Source: Pieris napi
Taxonomy: Eukaryota > Arthropoda > Insecta > Lepidoptera > Pieridae
Direction: 5' to 3'
Assembly: GCF_905475465.1 (NCBI RefSeq)
Contig: NC_062254.1
Coordinates: 7,398,001 to 7,462,000, forward strand
DNA length: 64,000 nt
The position numbers and the translations under genes are program-made. The notes below the pieces were generated by a model. It did no database searches and was not told the origin of the DNA. It saw only the letters and a list, made by a program, of their open reading frames with translations. Position 1 is the first letter of the stretch. Every line of letters begins with the position of its first letter. Of the stretch, positions 58,901 to 61,865 are shown piece by piece.

Positions 58901-59885
58901 AAGGCCGCCCGTTGCATCCCTTAACATTTTTATGTATTGTGTTATTTGTGTTTTTTTAATACAACGAAGTGTGAATAAATAAAATAAATAAACTGTTATA
59001 TTTTGGTAGAGCACCATGACCCCGGACGATGAGATCCATAGCTCCGAAGATGAGGCAGTAGCTTCAGATCTGGACATGCACGCGCTTATCTTGGGCGGCC
59101 TGCATCAGGACCATGAGTGTCCCGTTAAAACTGCTGATGAGGTAACGTTATTGTAAATATATTCATGTGGGTAACGTTTTTTACACTTATGATCCAAAAA
59201 TGTCTTGCAGTCTTAAACTCGAAACCTTACCGTCCTTATTCTTATAAGTAGGTATCTTTTAGATTTATACCTGACTGTATATAAAACATTTTTTTTATTT
59301 ATTTTTTTTAAATAAAAAATATAAGACGTTGTTACATATACAACAAGGCTAAAATGGAAATGGGCCGGTCACATTGGCCGCATTTGTGATGGCAGATGGG
59401 TCAAAAAGACCCTTACTTGGAAGGGCCCAGTGGGAAAAAGAAAGAGAGGATGCCCACCAAAGACTTGGGAAGATGAAATAAAAGAGATAGCAGGAAAAAA
59501 CTGGAAAATTGTCGCAACAAATAGAGACAAATGGAAGAATCTGGAAGAGGCCTTCATTCCGTCGGAGGTCGAGTACTAGTGTAAAACTTAAAAGACATGG
59601 AATTACTGTTATAGTGTACTATATACTGTTTATAAAATATTTAATACTTTGAGTCTGTAAGCCTCATTGAAATTCATATAATTTAGTCCTTGTGTACCGT
59701 GTATAAATTAATCTTAAAATAAAATATTTAATGAATTTAGGAATATCATTTTTAATTTCAGGTGATCCAAGAAATAGATGATATGATGCAAGATACTCCG
59801 TCATCTGAGGGAGACAATATAATCGAGTACAACGAAGCTTTGGAAAAGGGGAAAGAAGTTCTCAACTCTCCTCTTTATGAAGACA
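13521..59885 (+). CDS. Unc-76: Unc-76 / FEZ family axonal transport adaptor, 5' four exons (partial)
   Basis: Exons 13521-13909, 55904-56012, 59010-59141 and 59762-59885 join in phase (2, 0, 0; last ends phase 1) into the first 251 residues. Unc-76/FEZ proteins bind kinesin-1 heavy-chain tails and axonal cargo and act in axon fasciculation and transport. The start MAELEFEAPLAQIEDADD matches the family N-terminus. Residues 88-125 (SLEDLVNTFDEKITKCFGNY, KLAPVQ) are the conserved FEZ block. Exon 2 gives GNFGNILPIDWTKSFSRKMH, exon 3 MTPDDEIHSSEDEAV, and exon 4 VIQEIDDMMQDTPSSEG, matching the FEZ VIEEIEEMM helix. The start at 13521 (AGGATGG) is preferred to an in-frame ATG at 13500 because it gives the family N-terminus. 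The C-terminal coiled-coil exons are not found and should lie beyond the window, so the gene exceeds 50 kb. Intron 1 is 42 kb; intron 4 contains a BEL/Pao element. Confidence 0.93.
14020..14209. mobile_element. Probable CpG-rich palindromic MITE
   Basis: A 190-bp GC-rich island in AT-rich intron. The ends GGGCGGTTTCTG and CAGAAACCCA are near-inverted. Inside are two hairpins: TGCCCACCCCTG/CAGGGGTGGCA (about 14077-14106) and TCGCACTCGACC/GGTCGAGTCGAGTGCGA (about 14150-14187). Structure suggests a MITE; the family is unknown. Confidence 0.45.
14513..14760 (-). mobile_element. mariner transposon relic (3' end)
   Basis: TTAGGTTGGCTGAAAAGTTT at 14513, next to a TA, is a mariner-type inverted terminal repeat. 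On the minus strand upstream of it, about 14640-14725, SYYKNGIVKLYDRSIIVVSL matches the C-terminus of mariner transposases (YxxGIxKLxxRW). The other end and the DDD catalytic core are missing. Confidence 0.7.
14761..15440. other. Unc-76 intron 1, nothing recognised
   Basis: AT-rich; no ORF, splice-bounded exon or named repeat. Confidence 0.4.
15441..15680. repeat. Unclassified interspersed repeat with ATGT microsatellite
   Basis: A (GTAT)n stretch at about 15474-15490 is followed by ACTCGATTTTGACCCACTTT and AACTTTGTACACTTATAAAG, phrases reminiscent of lepidopteran interspersed repeats. It abuts the hairpin at 15681 and may be part of the same element. Confidence 0.35.
15681..15859. repeat. 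49-bp inverted repeat (MITE-like hairpin)
   Basis: Arms 15681-15729 and 15811-15859 are inverted copies with one mismatch (AAATAAATATAGTTTAAAA... to ...AAGCACATC). An extra ACTAAAAAGTG-type phrase lies just outside the left arm and just inside the right arm. Non-coding. Confidence 0.75.
16425..16707. mobile_element. 283-bp MITE with TTA target duplication
   Basis: Terminal inverted repeats begin GGGAGCGTTCAAGTATTACG and run ~24 bp, flanked by TTA at 16422-16424 and 16708-16710. A 3-bp TWA-type duplication and GGG start suit PIF/Harbinger-like elements; assignment inferred. A related right end lies at 60270-60295. Confidence 0.75.
17340..17535 (+). mobile_element. Jockey/CR1-like LINE 3' end
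   Basis: Reads GCAGTTTTTGCCGCGCACCA (…AVFAAHHHYEEQAAHL...), then FKKRTYQVLK, then the 3' UTR (CGGCAACGCACTTGCGAG, GTGTCCATGGGCGGCAG, GAGCCTCCTGCCAGTTTGCC) and an A-rich end. Confidence 0.75.
17741..17985 (-). mobile_element. tRNA-derived SINE S1 copy
   Basis: S1 copy with degraded promoter boxes: head AGAGCAGTGTTTTCCAAGCG, box-B remnant TTCGATCCACGGCTACGC, and a CGCACACATAGAC body with scattered substitutions. Confidence 0.7.
18800..18915 (+). repeat. Fragment of RTE-like dispersed repeat
   Basis: GCGGATCCGACAGACGTGAC followed after a deletion by AATTTCATCAAAATCTGTCC and CCGTTTAGGAGTT. Short relative of the copy at 21735. Confidence 0.5.
18916..20320. other. Unc-76 intron 1, nothing firm
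   Basis: AT-rich. The phrase TTATGGCCTGGACTCTTGAC near 20179 resembles one at 14609, hinting at a short shared repeat. No genes. Confidence 0.35.
20324..20828. mobile_element. 505-bp GC-rich PIF/Harbinger-like MITE
   Basis: Terminal inverted repeats of about 56 bp (20324-20379 and 20773-20828) match with about two differences: GGCCTACAACGCACTAGCGG and so on inward. Flanking TTA triplets (20321-20323, 20829-20831) form a 3-bp target duplication, as in PIF/Harbinger. The arms and inner sequence are full of GCGGC/GCCGC palindromic words and stand far above the local GC content. Confidence 0.85.
20493..20570 (+). pseudogene. Residual transposase N-terminus inside the MITE
   Basis: A 25-codon frame, MMDVEEVAAVIYLYNRRKYR..., ends at TAG 20568-20570. 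An acidic-hydrophobic start followed by Arg-rich sequence resembles the N-terminus of Harbinger-type transposases. If so, the MITE is an internal deletion of an autonomous element. It is short, so the call is tentative. Confidence 0.4.
20832..21734. other. Unc-76 intron 1, nothing recognised
   Basis: AT-rich spacer; no ORF or repeat that I can name. Confidence 0.4.
21735..21955 (+). repeat. RTE-like dispersed repeat, compact copy
   Basis: Starts CTAGTGGACCCGACAGACGT, has GCGCCATCTGCCGGGCTGAT in the middle, and ends AATCGGTCCAGTCGTTTGAG and GGATTATATATATAAAGAT. Head and tail both present. Confidence 0.6.
22266..22510 (+). mobile_element. Repeat shared with 60713-61035 (RTE-type LINE 3' region)
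   Basis: GACATAACATTTATTACTAAC, AGGAATAAGGTACATTTTAA, a (GT)n tract, TGACCCTGGCTCAGCATTAT and CATTCTGCCAGAGACCAC occur in the same order at 60713. This copy is cut before the GGAAGAGATCGCT segment of the longer copy. Confidence 0.7.
22863..24459. mobile_element. pogo/Tigger-like transposon, internally deleted
   Basis: Termini GGGGAGGGCGGGGCTGGTAC and its near-complement (CCAGCCCCGCCCTCCCC) are flanked by TA on both sides (22861-22862, 24460-24461), the Tc1/mariner-pogo target duplication. Subterminal copies of the motif occur at about 23085 (CGGGGCTGGGG) and 24063 (inverted). Only an N-terminal transposase fragment is left inside. Total 1597 bp. Confidence 0.8.
23617..24007 (-). pseudogene. 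pogo/Tigger transposase N-terminal fragment
   Basis: ATG at 24007 opens MRNYKRKSTRGSTSQEVFEL, then VLVNNRKYRDVATEYDICHV and TLFKYVKKK, a Psq/CENP-B-N-type helix-turn-helix. A one-base frameshift at an A7 run (about 23815) separates this from YNSEQETMIANYLVKCSNIY, then LAYELAIRYKI and ESWKRDGKAG, like the second HTH region of Tigger transposases. A stop at 23617-23619 ends it. The DDE catalytic core is absent. Confidence 0.75.
24495..24700 (+). mobile_element. Non-LTR element 3' end (family N)
   Basis: GAGCTGGTGCTTTCCTCGCT, then a GCGAGGAAATGC phrase, CACTGCCACAGGGACC, GGTTAAGAAAATTGTAAATA and an AATAAACG end. The same series occurs at 31290-31520. Confidence 0.6.
25024..25450 (+). repeat. 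RTE-like dispersed repeat
   Basis: CTAGCTGGCCTGGCGAACAT at the start and TCGGTCAAGCCGTTTTCATG to a TATATATATAGAT tail. The same tail (GACAACGGAAAACGGGTTTC) is found inverted at 47138. Confidence 0.6.
25575..25795 (+). repeat. Weak relative of family N 3' end
   Basis: Shares GTAGGTTAAGAATATTGTA and a terminal AATAAAT context with 31290-31520; the rest is diverged. Confidence 0.35.
26100..26450 (-). repeat. RTE-like dispersed repeat
   Basis: Minus-strand copy. Head CTAGCTGACCCGGCAAACGT lies at its high-coordinate end and the tail AATCGGTCGAGACGTTTCGG near 26160. Next to an (AT)n microsatellite at 26452-26471. Confidence 0.65.
26472..28529. other. Unc-76 intron 1, no gene
   Basis: AT-rich DNA. 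GAGCAACTATGTATATCCAG at about 27290 is nearly repeated at 32629, hinting at a shared repeat. No coding potential seen. Confidence 0.35.
28530..28783 (-). mobile_element. tRNA-derived SINE S1, divergent copy
   Basis: AAACAGTGTTGGCCAAGCGG head and GTAGGTTCGAACCCCGGCTG box B on the minus strand, with a CGACGACGACGG triplet expansion (about 28620-28631) in the body. Box B is better kept than in most copies here. Confidence 0.7.
29087..30521. mobile_element. Giant fold-back element (1435 bp inverted repeat)
   Basis: Left arm 29087-29738 and right arm 29860-30521 are near-identical inverted copies of ~650 bp around a 121-bp loop. Ends are GACCAGTGC and GCACTGGTC, flanked by TA on both sides (29085-29086, 30522-30523), the duplication of Tc1/mariner-type insertion. 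The loop contains a further small hairpin (AATTTTAGCC/GGCTAAAATT). No ORF is present. It could be a fold-back MITE that, if transcribed from either strand, would make one long double-stranded RNA. High arm identity suggests recent origin or arm conversion. Confidence 0.9.
30630..30769 (-). repeat. RTE-type 3' end, degraded
   Basis: ACATAAGTTATTAGACAATGGGACGTCCTATCG... and GGCAAACCTAGTATGG parallel the copy at 34785. Minus orientation relative to the GATAAGGCCGCC consensus at 58855. Confidence 0.5.
30770..30949 (-). mobile_element. tRNA-derived SINE S1 copy (5' part)
   Basis: GAGCAGTGTTGGCCTGGCTT head and TAGGTTCGATCCCCGGCTGT with an intact box-B-like core, and a GTGTGTCCAAGCG end. The 3' portion is missing. 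Confidence 0.72.
31290..31520 (+). mobile_element. Non-LTR element 3' end (family N)
   Basis: AGAGCTGATGCTTTCCTC, ATAGCGAGGAAATGC, CACAGGTACC, TAGGTTAAGAATATTGTAAA. Same order as 24495-24700. Confidence 0.6.
31521..32817. other. Unc-76 intron 1, no gene
   Basis: AT-rich; only the short GAGCAACTATGTTTAACCAG relative of 27290 stands out. Confidence 0.35.
32818..32945 (-). repeat. tRNA-derived SINE S1, strongly degraded
   Basis: CACACGCCGTTTTGGAGATA, CGGTTTCCTCACTATGTTTT and CATTGGTGCA remain; the tRNA head and box B are lost or unrecognisable. Confidence 0.5.
32946..34069. other. Unc-76 intron 1, no gene
   Basis: A frame of 79 codons to 33094 runs out of the SINE remnant and has no motif. 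Nothing else recognised. Confidence 0.35.
34070..34215 (-). mobile_element. Jockey/CR1-like LINE 3' end, short
   Basis: Minus strand: CCACCACTATCTGAAACCGT, a CGACTTAGGGTCCTTCAAG segment and the GTGTCCATGG UTR. Same layout as 17340 but more diverged. Confidence 0.6.
34216..34784. other. Unc-76 intron 1, no gene
   Basis: AT-rich. GGAAGTTACAGA occurs here (about 34668) and at 41451; significance unknown. Confidence 0.3.
34785..34890 (-). repeat. RTE-type LINE 3' end fragment
   Basis: GGCCTTATCGCTGAAAAGCG is the complement of the GCGATAAGGCCGCC hairpin of 58855 and 60950, followed by AGGCAAGCACAGTATGG as at 30720. Confidence 0.55.
34891..37019. other. Unc-76 intron 1, no gene
   Basis: A 70-codon frame at 35048-35260 has no motif. 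A T-rich stretch, 35950-36170, ending GTATAAATAAATAAATG, looks like another LINE 3' tail but cannot be assigned. Confidence 0.35.
37020..37140 (-). mobile_element. Jockey/CR1-like LINE 3' end, degraded
   Basis: AAACGGGCACATCTGATATT, AAGTGATAGCCAAGAACACC and TTCTTAAAGAACCC mirror the family UTR and final codons in minus orientation. Confidence 0.55.
37778..38032 (-). mobile_element. tRNA-derived SINE S2, complete copy
   Basis: On the minus strand it begins GGGGCCTCATAGCCTAGCGG (box A) and has CGGGTTCGATTCCCGGTT (box B). A tRNA-unrelated body and an A-rich end near 37778 follow. The arms of a T-stem are visible, but no acceptor stem closes, so it is a SINE and not a tRNA gene. Confidence 0.8.
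38360..38402 (+). repeat. Box-B-like SINE fragment
   Basis: GGGTATTGGGTTCGATTCCC GGTTAAG matches the box B region of S2; nothing else of the element is left. Confidence 0.4.
38920..39005 (-). mobile_element. LINE 3' UTR fragment
   Basis: Minus strand of GGCGGCAAACGGGCCTCTG, ATGTTAAGTTTTACCGCC, GGCCTTTTAGGAAC. UTR only. Confidence 0.55.
39052..39098. repeat. Imperfect hairpin
   Basis: TATAACGACGA and TCGTCGTTATA form an 11-bp core stem with further pairing outside. Isolated in AT-rich DNA. Confidence 0.45.
39641..39740. repeat. Pair of related, mutually inverted hairpins
   Basis: Hairpin 1 (39641-39667): TTCGGTGTACC-tgatt-GGTACACCGAA. Hairpin 2 (39718-39740): CAATGTACC-aatca-GGTACATTG. The inner GTACCTGATTGGTAC of the first is the exact complement of the inner part of the second. 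Confidence 0.8.
39741..40895. other. Unc-76 intron 1, no gene
   Basis: AT-rich, without an element that I can name. Confidence 0.35.
40896..41276 (+). repeat. RTE-like dispersed repeat, longer copy
   Basis: Head CTAGCAGACCGGCCAAGCGT, middle ACAGCGCCATCTGTTAGAAT, tail TATCGGTTCGGTAGTTTAGG and a TATATATTAAGATA end. Confidence 0.6.
41277..43269. other. Unc-76 intron 1, no gene
   Basis: AT-rich DNA. Contains the perfect palindrome listed separately; otherwise nothing recognised. Confidence 0.35.
41972..42008. repeat. 37-bp perfect palindrome
   Basis: TTGAATAATTGTGACCAC-A-GTGGTCACAATTATTCAA: 18-bp arms around one central base, no mismatch. Confidence 0.9.
43270..43690 (+). mobile_element. Jockey/CR1-like LINE relic
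   Basis: CCAGCTTCCACTTGTTCG..., CGAAGAGCGATTCGAATCCT (RRAIRIL), TTCTACCGCATTTACC, then AGTTTTTGCCGCGCACCACC (AHHHY...), an A-rich insertion (43590-43630) and UTR AGCCGGCAACGCACTTGC. Several stops. Confidence 0.72.
43786..43809. repeat. 24-bp perfect palindrome
   Basis: AAGGGTACGTACGTACGTAC then CCTT, self-complementary without spacer, with a TACG core repeat. Confidence 0.85.
44655..44790 (+). mobile_element. tRNA-derived SINE S1, 3' part
   Basis: AGCGCATTTAACACTCG, CGGTGAAGGAAAATATAACG, GGTTGATCACCTACTTGCCT, CTGAGGCCCAGACCTAAAA. Plus orientation; head and 5' body missing. Confidence 0.65.
44791..47137. other. Unc-76 intron 1, no gene
   Basis: AT-rich, with short frames (such as 44876-45070) that carry no motif. 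Local TATAAGATAA repetition near 46990. Confidence 0.35.
47138..47620 (-). repeat. RTE-like dispersed repeat, long copy
   Basis: Inverse of the 25024 copy: GAAACCCGTTTTCCGTTGTC at its low end and head CTAGCGGACCCGACAGACGT at 47600-47619. Confidence 0.6.
47965..48056 (+). mobile_element. tRNA-derived SINE S1, 3' fragment
   Basis: GTAGGCGTGTGTCAGGCACA, GATCGCCTACTTGCCTATTA, ACAGATACAGAAATCTGAG. Confidence 0.6.
48078..48232 (-). mobile_element. LINE 3' UTR (family M)
   Basis: AACTTTATTCATATAGGTAA, ACAAGTACACTTATGAACGT and ACATTTACTACCAGTTCGCA match the UTR of 12305-12721 in the same orientation. Confidence 0.65.
48688..48845. mobile_element. 158-bp MITE with ~41-bp inverted repeats
   Basis: GGCCGATTTACATTATCTTA... 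and its complement ...ACTAAGATAATGTAAATCGG at the right end pair over ~41 bp. TTA flanks the left (48685-48687) and a TTTA the right. The centre is TTTAGCGTTTACTAAAGC-like. Non-coding; superfamily unresolved. Confidence 0.75.
48850..48915 (+). repeat. LINE 3' UTR fragment
   Basis: AAGCCGGCAACGCACCCACT and GTCCATGGGCTGCGATGACT. It faces the minus-strand fragment 48949-49065. Confidence 0.55.
48949..49065 (-). repeat. LINE 3' UTR fragment, opposite orientation
   Basis: Minus-strand GGCCGGCAACGCACTTATGA and a GGTGAGACTCATGCCCGTTT stretch of the same UTR. With 48850-48915 it forms a short head-to-head pair. Confidence 0.55.
49365..49575 (+). mobile_element. tRNA-derived SINE S1 copy
   Basis: GCGCATTTAATCGCTTAAAC, GTGAAGAAAAATATCGTGAG, GGCACAGGAGGCTGATCACC, GAAATCTGAGGCCCAGATCT and GTAGCGCCACTGATTTATTT. 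The tRNA head is lost. Confidence 0.7.
49576..50872. other. Unc-76 intron 1, no gene
   Basis: AT-rich; an 86-codon frame (50062-50322) has no recognisable domain. Confidence 0.35.
50873..51078 (-). mobile_element. tRNA-derived SINE S1, internally deleted
   Basis: Head GAGCAGTGTAGGTCTAGTGA, TATGTTCGATCCCTGGCTGT and TAGCTCCACT end present. About 80 bp of the middle is missing (TCACGAGCAATCCGGTTTCC junction). Confidence 0.72.
51079..53009. other. Unc-76 intron 1, no gene
   Basis: AT-rich DNA. A TTTTTTATTGATTTTATTAT...AATAAATAAATATTG stretch (52785-52920) resembles a LINE tail. No coding signal. Confidence 0.35.
53010..53100 (+). repeat. LINE 3' UTR fragment, degraded
   Basis: AAAGCACCCACTAAAATGTG, TATCCATGGGCTGGGATAAC, like 48850-48915. 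Confidence 0.45.
53101..55903. other. End of Unc-76 intron 1, no gene
   Basis: AT-rich, with several 60-74-codon frames without motifs. Ends at the acceptor CTTGTTACAG. Confidence 0.4.
55904..56012 (+). CDS. Unc-76: Unc-76 exon 2
   Basis: Acceptor TTGTTACAG|G completes a glutamine codon. 36 residues, MWWTITGNFGNILPIDWTKS and onward to LSDKK, then donor AAG|GTAATA. The WW...GNFGNILPIDW signature is specific to arthropod Unc-76. Confidence 0.92.
56013..56859. other. Unc-76 intron 2, first part
   Basis: AT-rich, nothing recognised. Confidence 0.35.
56860..57360 (+). mobile_element. Jockey/CR1-like LINE relic, frameshifted
   Basis: QCQLLTFDRIQQWARIVDDP, FDRLDPLAL, then in another frame SLSIFYSFIMG, then EFHHRTSKKNAKFHPFHL. 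The coding signal hops between two frames, so at least two frameshifts are present. Ends with GTTGTCCATGGGTGGCGG UTR. Confidence 0.78.
57361..57909. other. Unc-76 intron 2, no gene
   Basis: AT-rich; a 60-codon frame (57493-57675) is without motif. Confidence 0.35.
57910..58193 (-). mobile_element. tRNA-derived SINE S1 copy
   Basis: Near full length: ACGTAGGTTCGATCCCCGGC box B region, a CATTTAACATCCGCTCGAAC body, GCTGATCACCTAATTGCC, TAGCCCCACTGAT end. The CATTTAACAT phrase is locally duplicated. Confidence 0.75.
58194..58854. other. Unc-76 intron 2, no gene
   Basis: A short piece at 58240-58275 (TTCCTGTGGCAGTGTACCTT) is the complement of the family N phrase at 24590. No other feature. Confidence 0.4.
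58855..58990 (+). mobile_element. RTE-type LINE 3' end
   Basis: GGTTGCCTGGAAGAGATCGC, TTGTTAGCGATAAGGCCGCC, GTGTGAATAAATAAAATAAA: hairpin-bearing 3' UTR and tail common at RTE ends in Lepidoptera. It stops 20 bp before Unc-76 exon 3. Confidence 0.65.
59010..59141 (+). CDS. Unc-76: Unc-76 exon 3
   Basis: Acceptor TTTTGGTAG|AGC and donor GAG|GTAACG. 44 residues, STMTPDDEIHSSEDEAVASD then LDMHALILGGL: the acidic central region with a possible phospho-acceptor serine cluster. Confidence 0.9.
59349..59579 (+). pseudogene. RTE-clade LINE ORF C-terminus
   Basis: 77 codons open to a TAG: LKWKWAGHIGRICDGRW, GKRKRGCPPKTWEDEIKEIA, WKIVATNRDKWKNLEEAF. This is the hallmark end of RTE reverse transcriptases (WAGHIARxxDxRW...RGRPxxRWxDDI...DRxxWxxLEEAF). 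The upstream ORF is lost. Lies in Unc-76 intron 3. Confidence 0.85.
59762..59885 (+). CDS. Unc-76: Unc-76 exon 4
   Basis: Acceptor TTTCAG|GTG, donor ACA|GTGAGT with phase 1 exit. 41 residues beginning VIQEIDDMMQDTPSSEGDNI, the conserved FEZ helix, to NSPLYED. Confidence 0.9.
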
Positions 59886-60071
59886 GTGAGTAGTTCATTT
59901 AAATGATTCATTTGTTTCTCCCAAACGTTGCCATTCAATCAACGCAAGATTACTCTTTAGTTATCTGAAATTTTAGTGCTTTTCACTTGAAATTTGTGTG
60001 TTCCGACCAATCGAACCACTGGCCAAAGGCCCAAGTGGCTAAGGTCGAGAAGTTGTATATGTCTTTTGTCT

Positions 60072-60295
60072 ATATAAGCACTATAGGGGGGAAAGGGGGT
60101 TTTGATTTTCTTATTTGGAGATTTCGTCTACAGTTATTGTCTATGCTTAAAACAAAATGGATTTTAGAGGATTCCTACAGAAAATTAATACGTTTTTGTA
60201 CTGTTATTTTTGGGAGGTTTGGTTACTTTTGCTGACAAGAGGAGGGGGGGAATAAATTGCAGTAAATCTGCTTACGTAATACTTGAACGGCCCCT
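60072..60295. mobile_element. MITE right end related to 16425-16707
   Basis: A GGAGGGGGGGAATAAATTGC stretch and GCTTACGTAATACTTGAACG then GCCCCTTA parallel the right end of the 283-bp MITE. A matching left end was not found, so this copy is truncated and its left border is uncertain. Confidence 0.5.
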
Positions 60296-60400
60296 TAGCG
60301 GCTGGAATAAGCGTTAGCGAGTTTCAAAGTATTACAACTTCGTATTGATTTGTTACCAAGGATTATAGGTGTCGCTAGTATATCTGCGCATTACAATGCT

Positions 60401-60499
60401 TACGGCCCTTCACAGCCCGAGCTGAGCTGTCAAGGCCCTAAAGGCCAACAGCGAGATCCCTTTCAAAAAAAAAAAAAAAAAAAAAAATACGGCCCTTCA
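60401..60499 (+). ncRNA. Short polyadenylated retrocopy of a small RNA (7SL-like?)
   Basis: A 52-bp body (60413-60464) with AAGGCCCTAAAGGCC and AACAGCGAGATCCCTTTC is followed by A23 (60465-60487). It is framed by a perfect 12-bp direct repeat TACGGCCCTTCA (60401-60412, 60488-60499), the mark of LINE-driven retroposition. The end AACA-GCGAGA-CCC recalls the 3' end of SRP (7SL) RNA. That identity is only a suggestion. It is a retro-pseudogene, not a functional RNA gene. Confidence 0.55.
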
Positions 60500-60712
60500 A
60501 GGTTATGTAACAGATATAGAATATATAAGACTATTCAGTAAATATGTCTTATGACACTCATATAAATATAACTTTTTTTTAAATATGTGTCCTGTCCTGA
60601 TCACTGTTTACATATTTCTTTGTTTTATTCCATTAGTTATGTCTTAATAACCATATGTCTTTTAAATACCATATGTATTTTTGCACTTCGTGCTTACCTT
60701 TTCTAATTTGAC

Positions 60713-61035
60713 AGACATAACATTTAATACTAACGTAACAATCACATAGAAACACACAACATAATATTAATAGAAAAAAAAGTATAAAAAAAGGAATAAG
60801 GTACATTTTAAGTGTGTAATGTGTGTGTGTGTGTGTGTTGTGGTTGTAACTGGCCCTGGCTCAGCATTATACTGTATGTCATGTATGTATGTCATTCTGC
60901 CAGAGACCACATCAGTTCGTTTAATTCCTTTTTTCTCACAGTGGTTGCCTGGAAGAGATCGCTCGAAAGCGATAAGGCCGCCAGTTACCCTCCTATTCAT
61001 TTAATTATGTGGTTGCGCCGGATTGTTATTTTTAT
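60713..61035 (+). mobile_element. RTE-type LINE 3' region with hairpin
   Basis: Same order as 22266-22510 (AGGAATAAGGTACATTTTAA, (GT)n, CCCTGGCTCAGCATTATACT, CATTCTGCCAGAGACCACAT), continuing into GGTTGCCTGGAAGAGATCGC and GAAAGCGATAAGGCCGCC. It links the two pieces into one family. Confidence 0.72.
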
Positions 61036-61865
61036 AATAATTTTTGATTTTAAATAATGGTTGCTCAATACATATACCCATCCTAATAATTCCTAGACGC
61101 ATCTCTCATCACCCACCTATTTTGTCCCAATCCTATGACGGTACTAGTTCCGGAACGGGCTATAGGTGGCGCGCACGTCGATGAGTCTCTAATAAGAATT
61201 AATTAGTGACAATTTTGATGACCCGCGTTATGGTTGATTATTCGCCGCACGCTCGCAACGCTTCCTTTTTCTTTTAAACATTTAATTTTTTTATTATAAA
61301 CTTTAACTATACTCAAATTCAATTAACTTTAACTTGATTAAGTATAATTTGTGAAAGTGATTGTTCATTGGTGTACAACAAAGGAAAGAAGCCACTAGAA
61401 GAAGCCACGAGGTTGAAGGTACTGTGCCGACATCCTTTCTTTCTTTTTCCCATTGTCCATTATTGAGCAATCATATTAGGTATCAATAAGAAAAAATACA
61501 GTCCACTATATAACCAATTCAAATATTTAGCTTATAGGTATAAAGTTTTATAAAGTAACATCCCGCGCCTCCATTAAAAGTTGGTCCAAACGAGCCGAGA
61601 TATATTTCTTAGCTTATAGTTTTTACCTACGCTCCGCTTATTTTCGCTTAGTATAATAATTTAGCTAAGCAATTGTAATGTTATGCTTATAACATTTCGA
61701 TCATTACTTGCATCGCTTTGTTAAACGTACGCGTGACCTTGGCATAGTTTGTCGGTCACTGCAACATATTTGCACTTCAGTAAACTTTATACCTAATTAT
61801 TCTTAATTGCTTTTCTATTCTATTATATTGAATAACTATAATTTTACCGCTATTTTAAATTAAAA
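61036..61865 (+). mobile_element. BEL/Pao element: probable 5' LTR and leader
   Basis: Sequence between the RTE repeat and the element's ORF. TTGGTCCAAACGAGCCGAGA at about 61584 resembles a leader motif of insect BEL/Pao elements. Promoter-like and AATAAG strings occur, but without the 3' LTR (beyond the window) the LTR borders and primer-binding site cannot be set. Confidence 0.5.
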
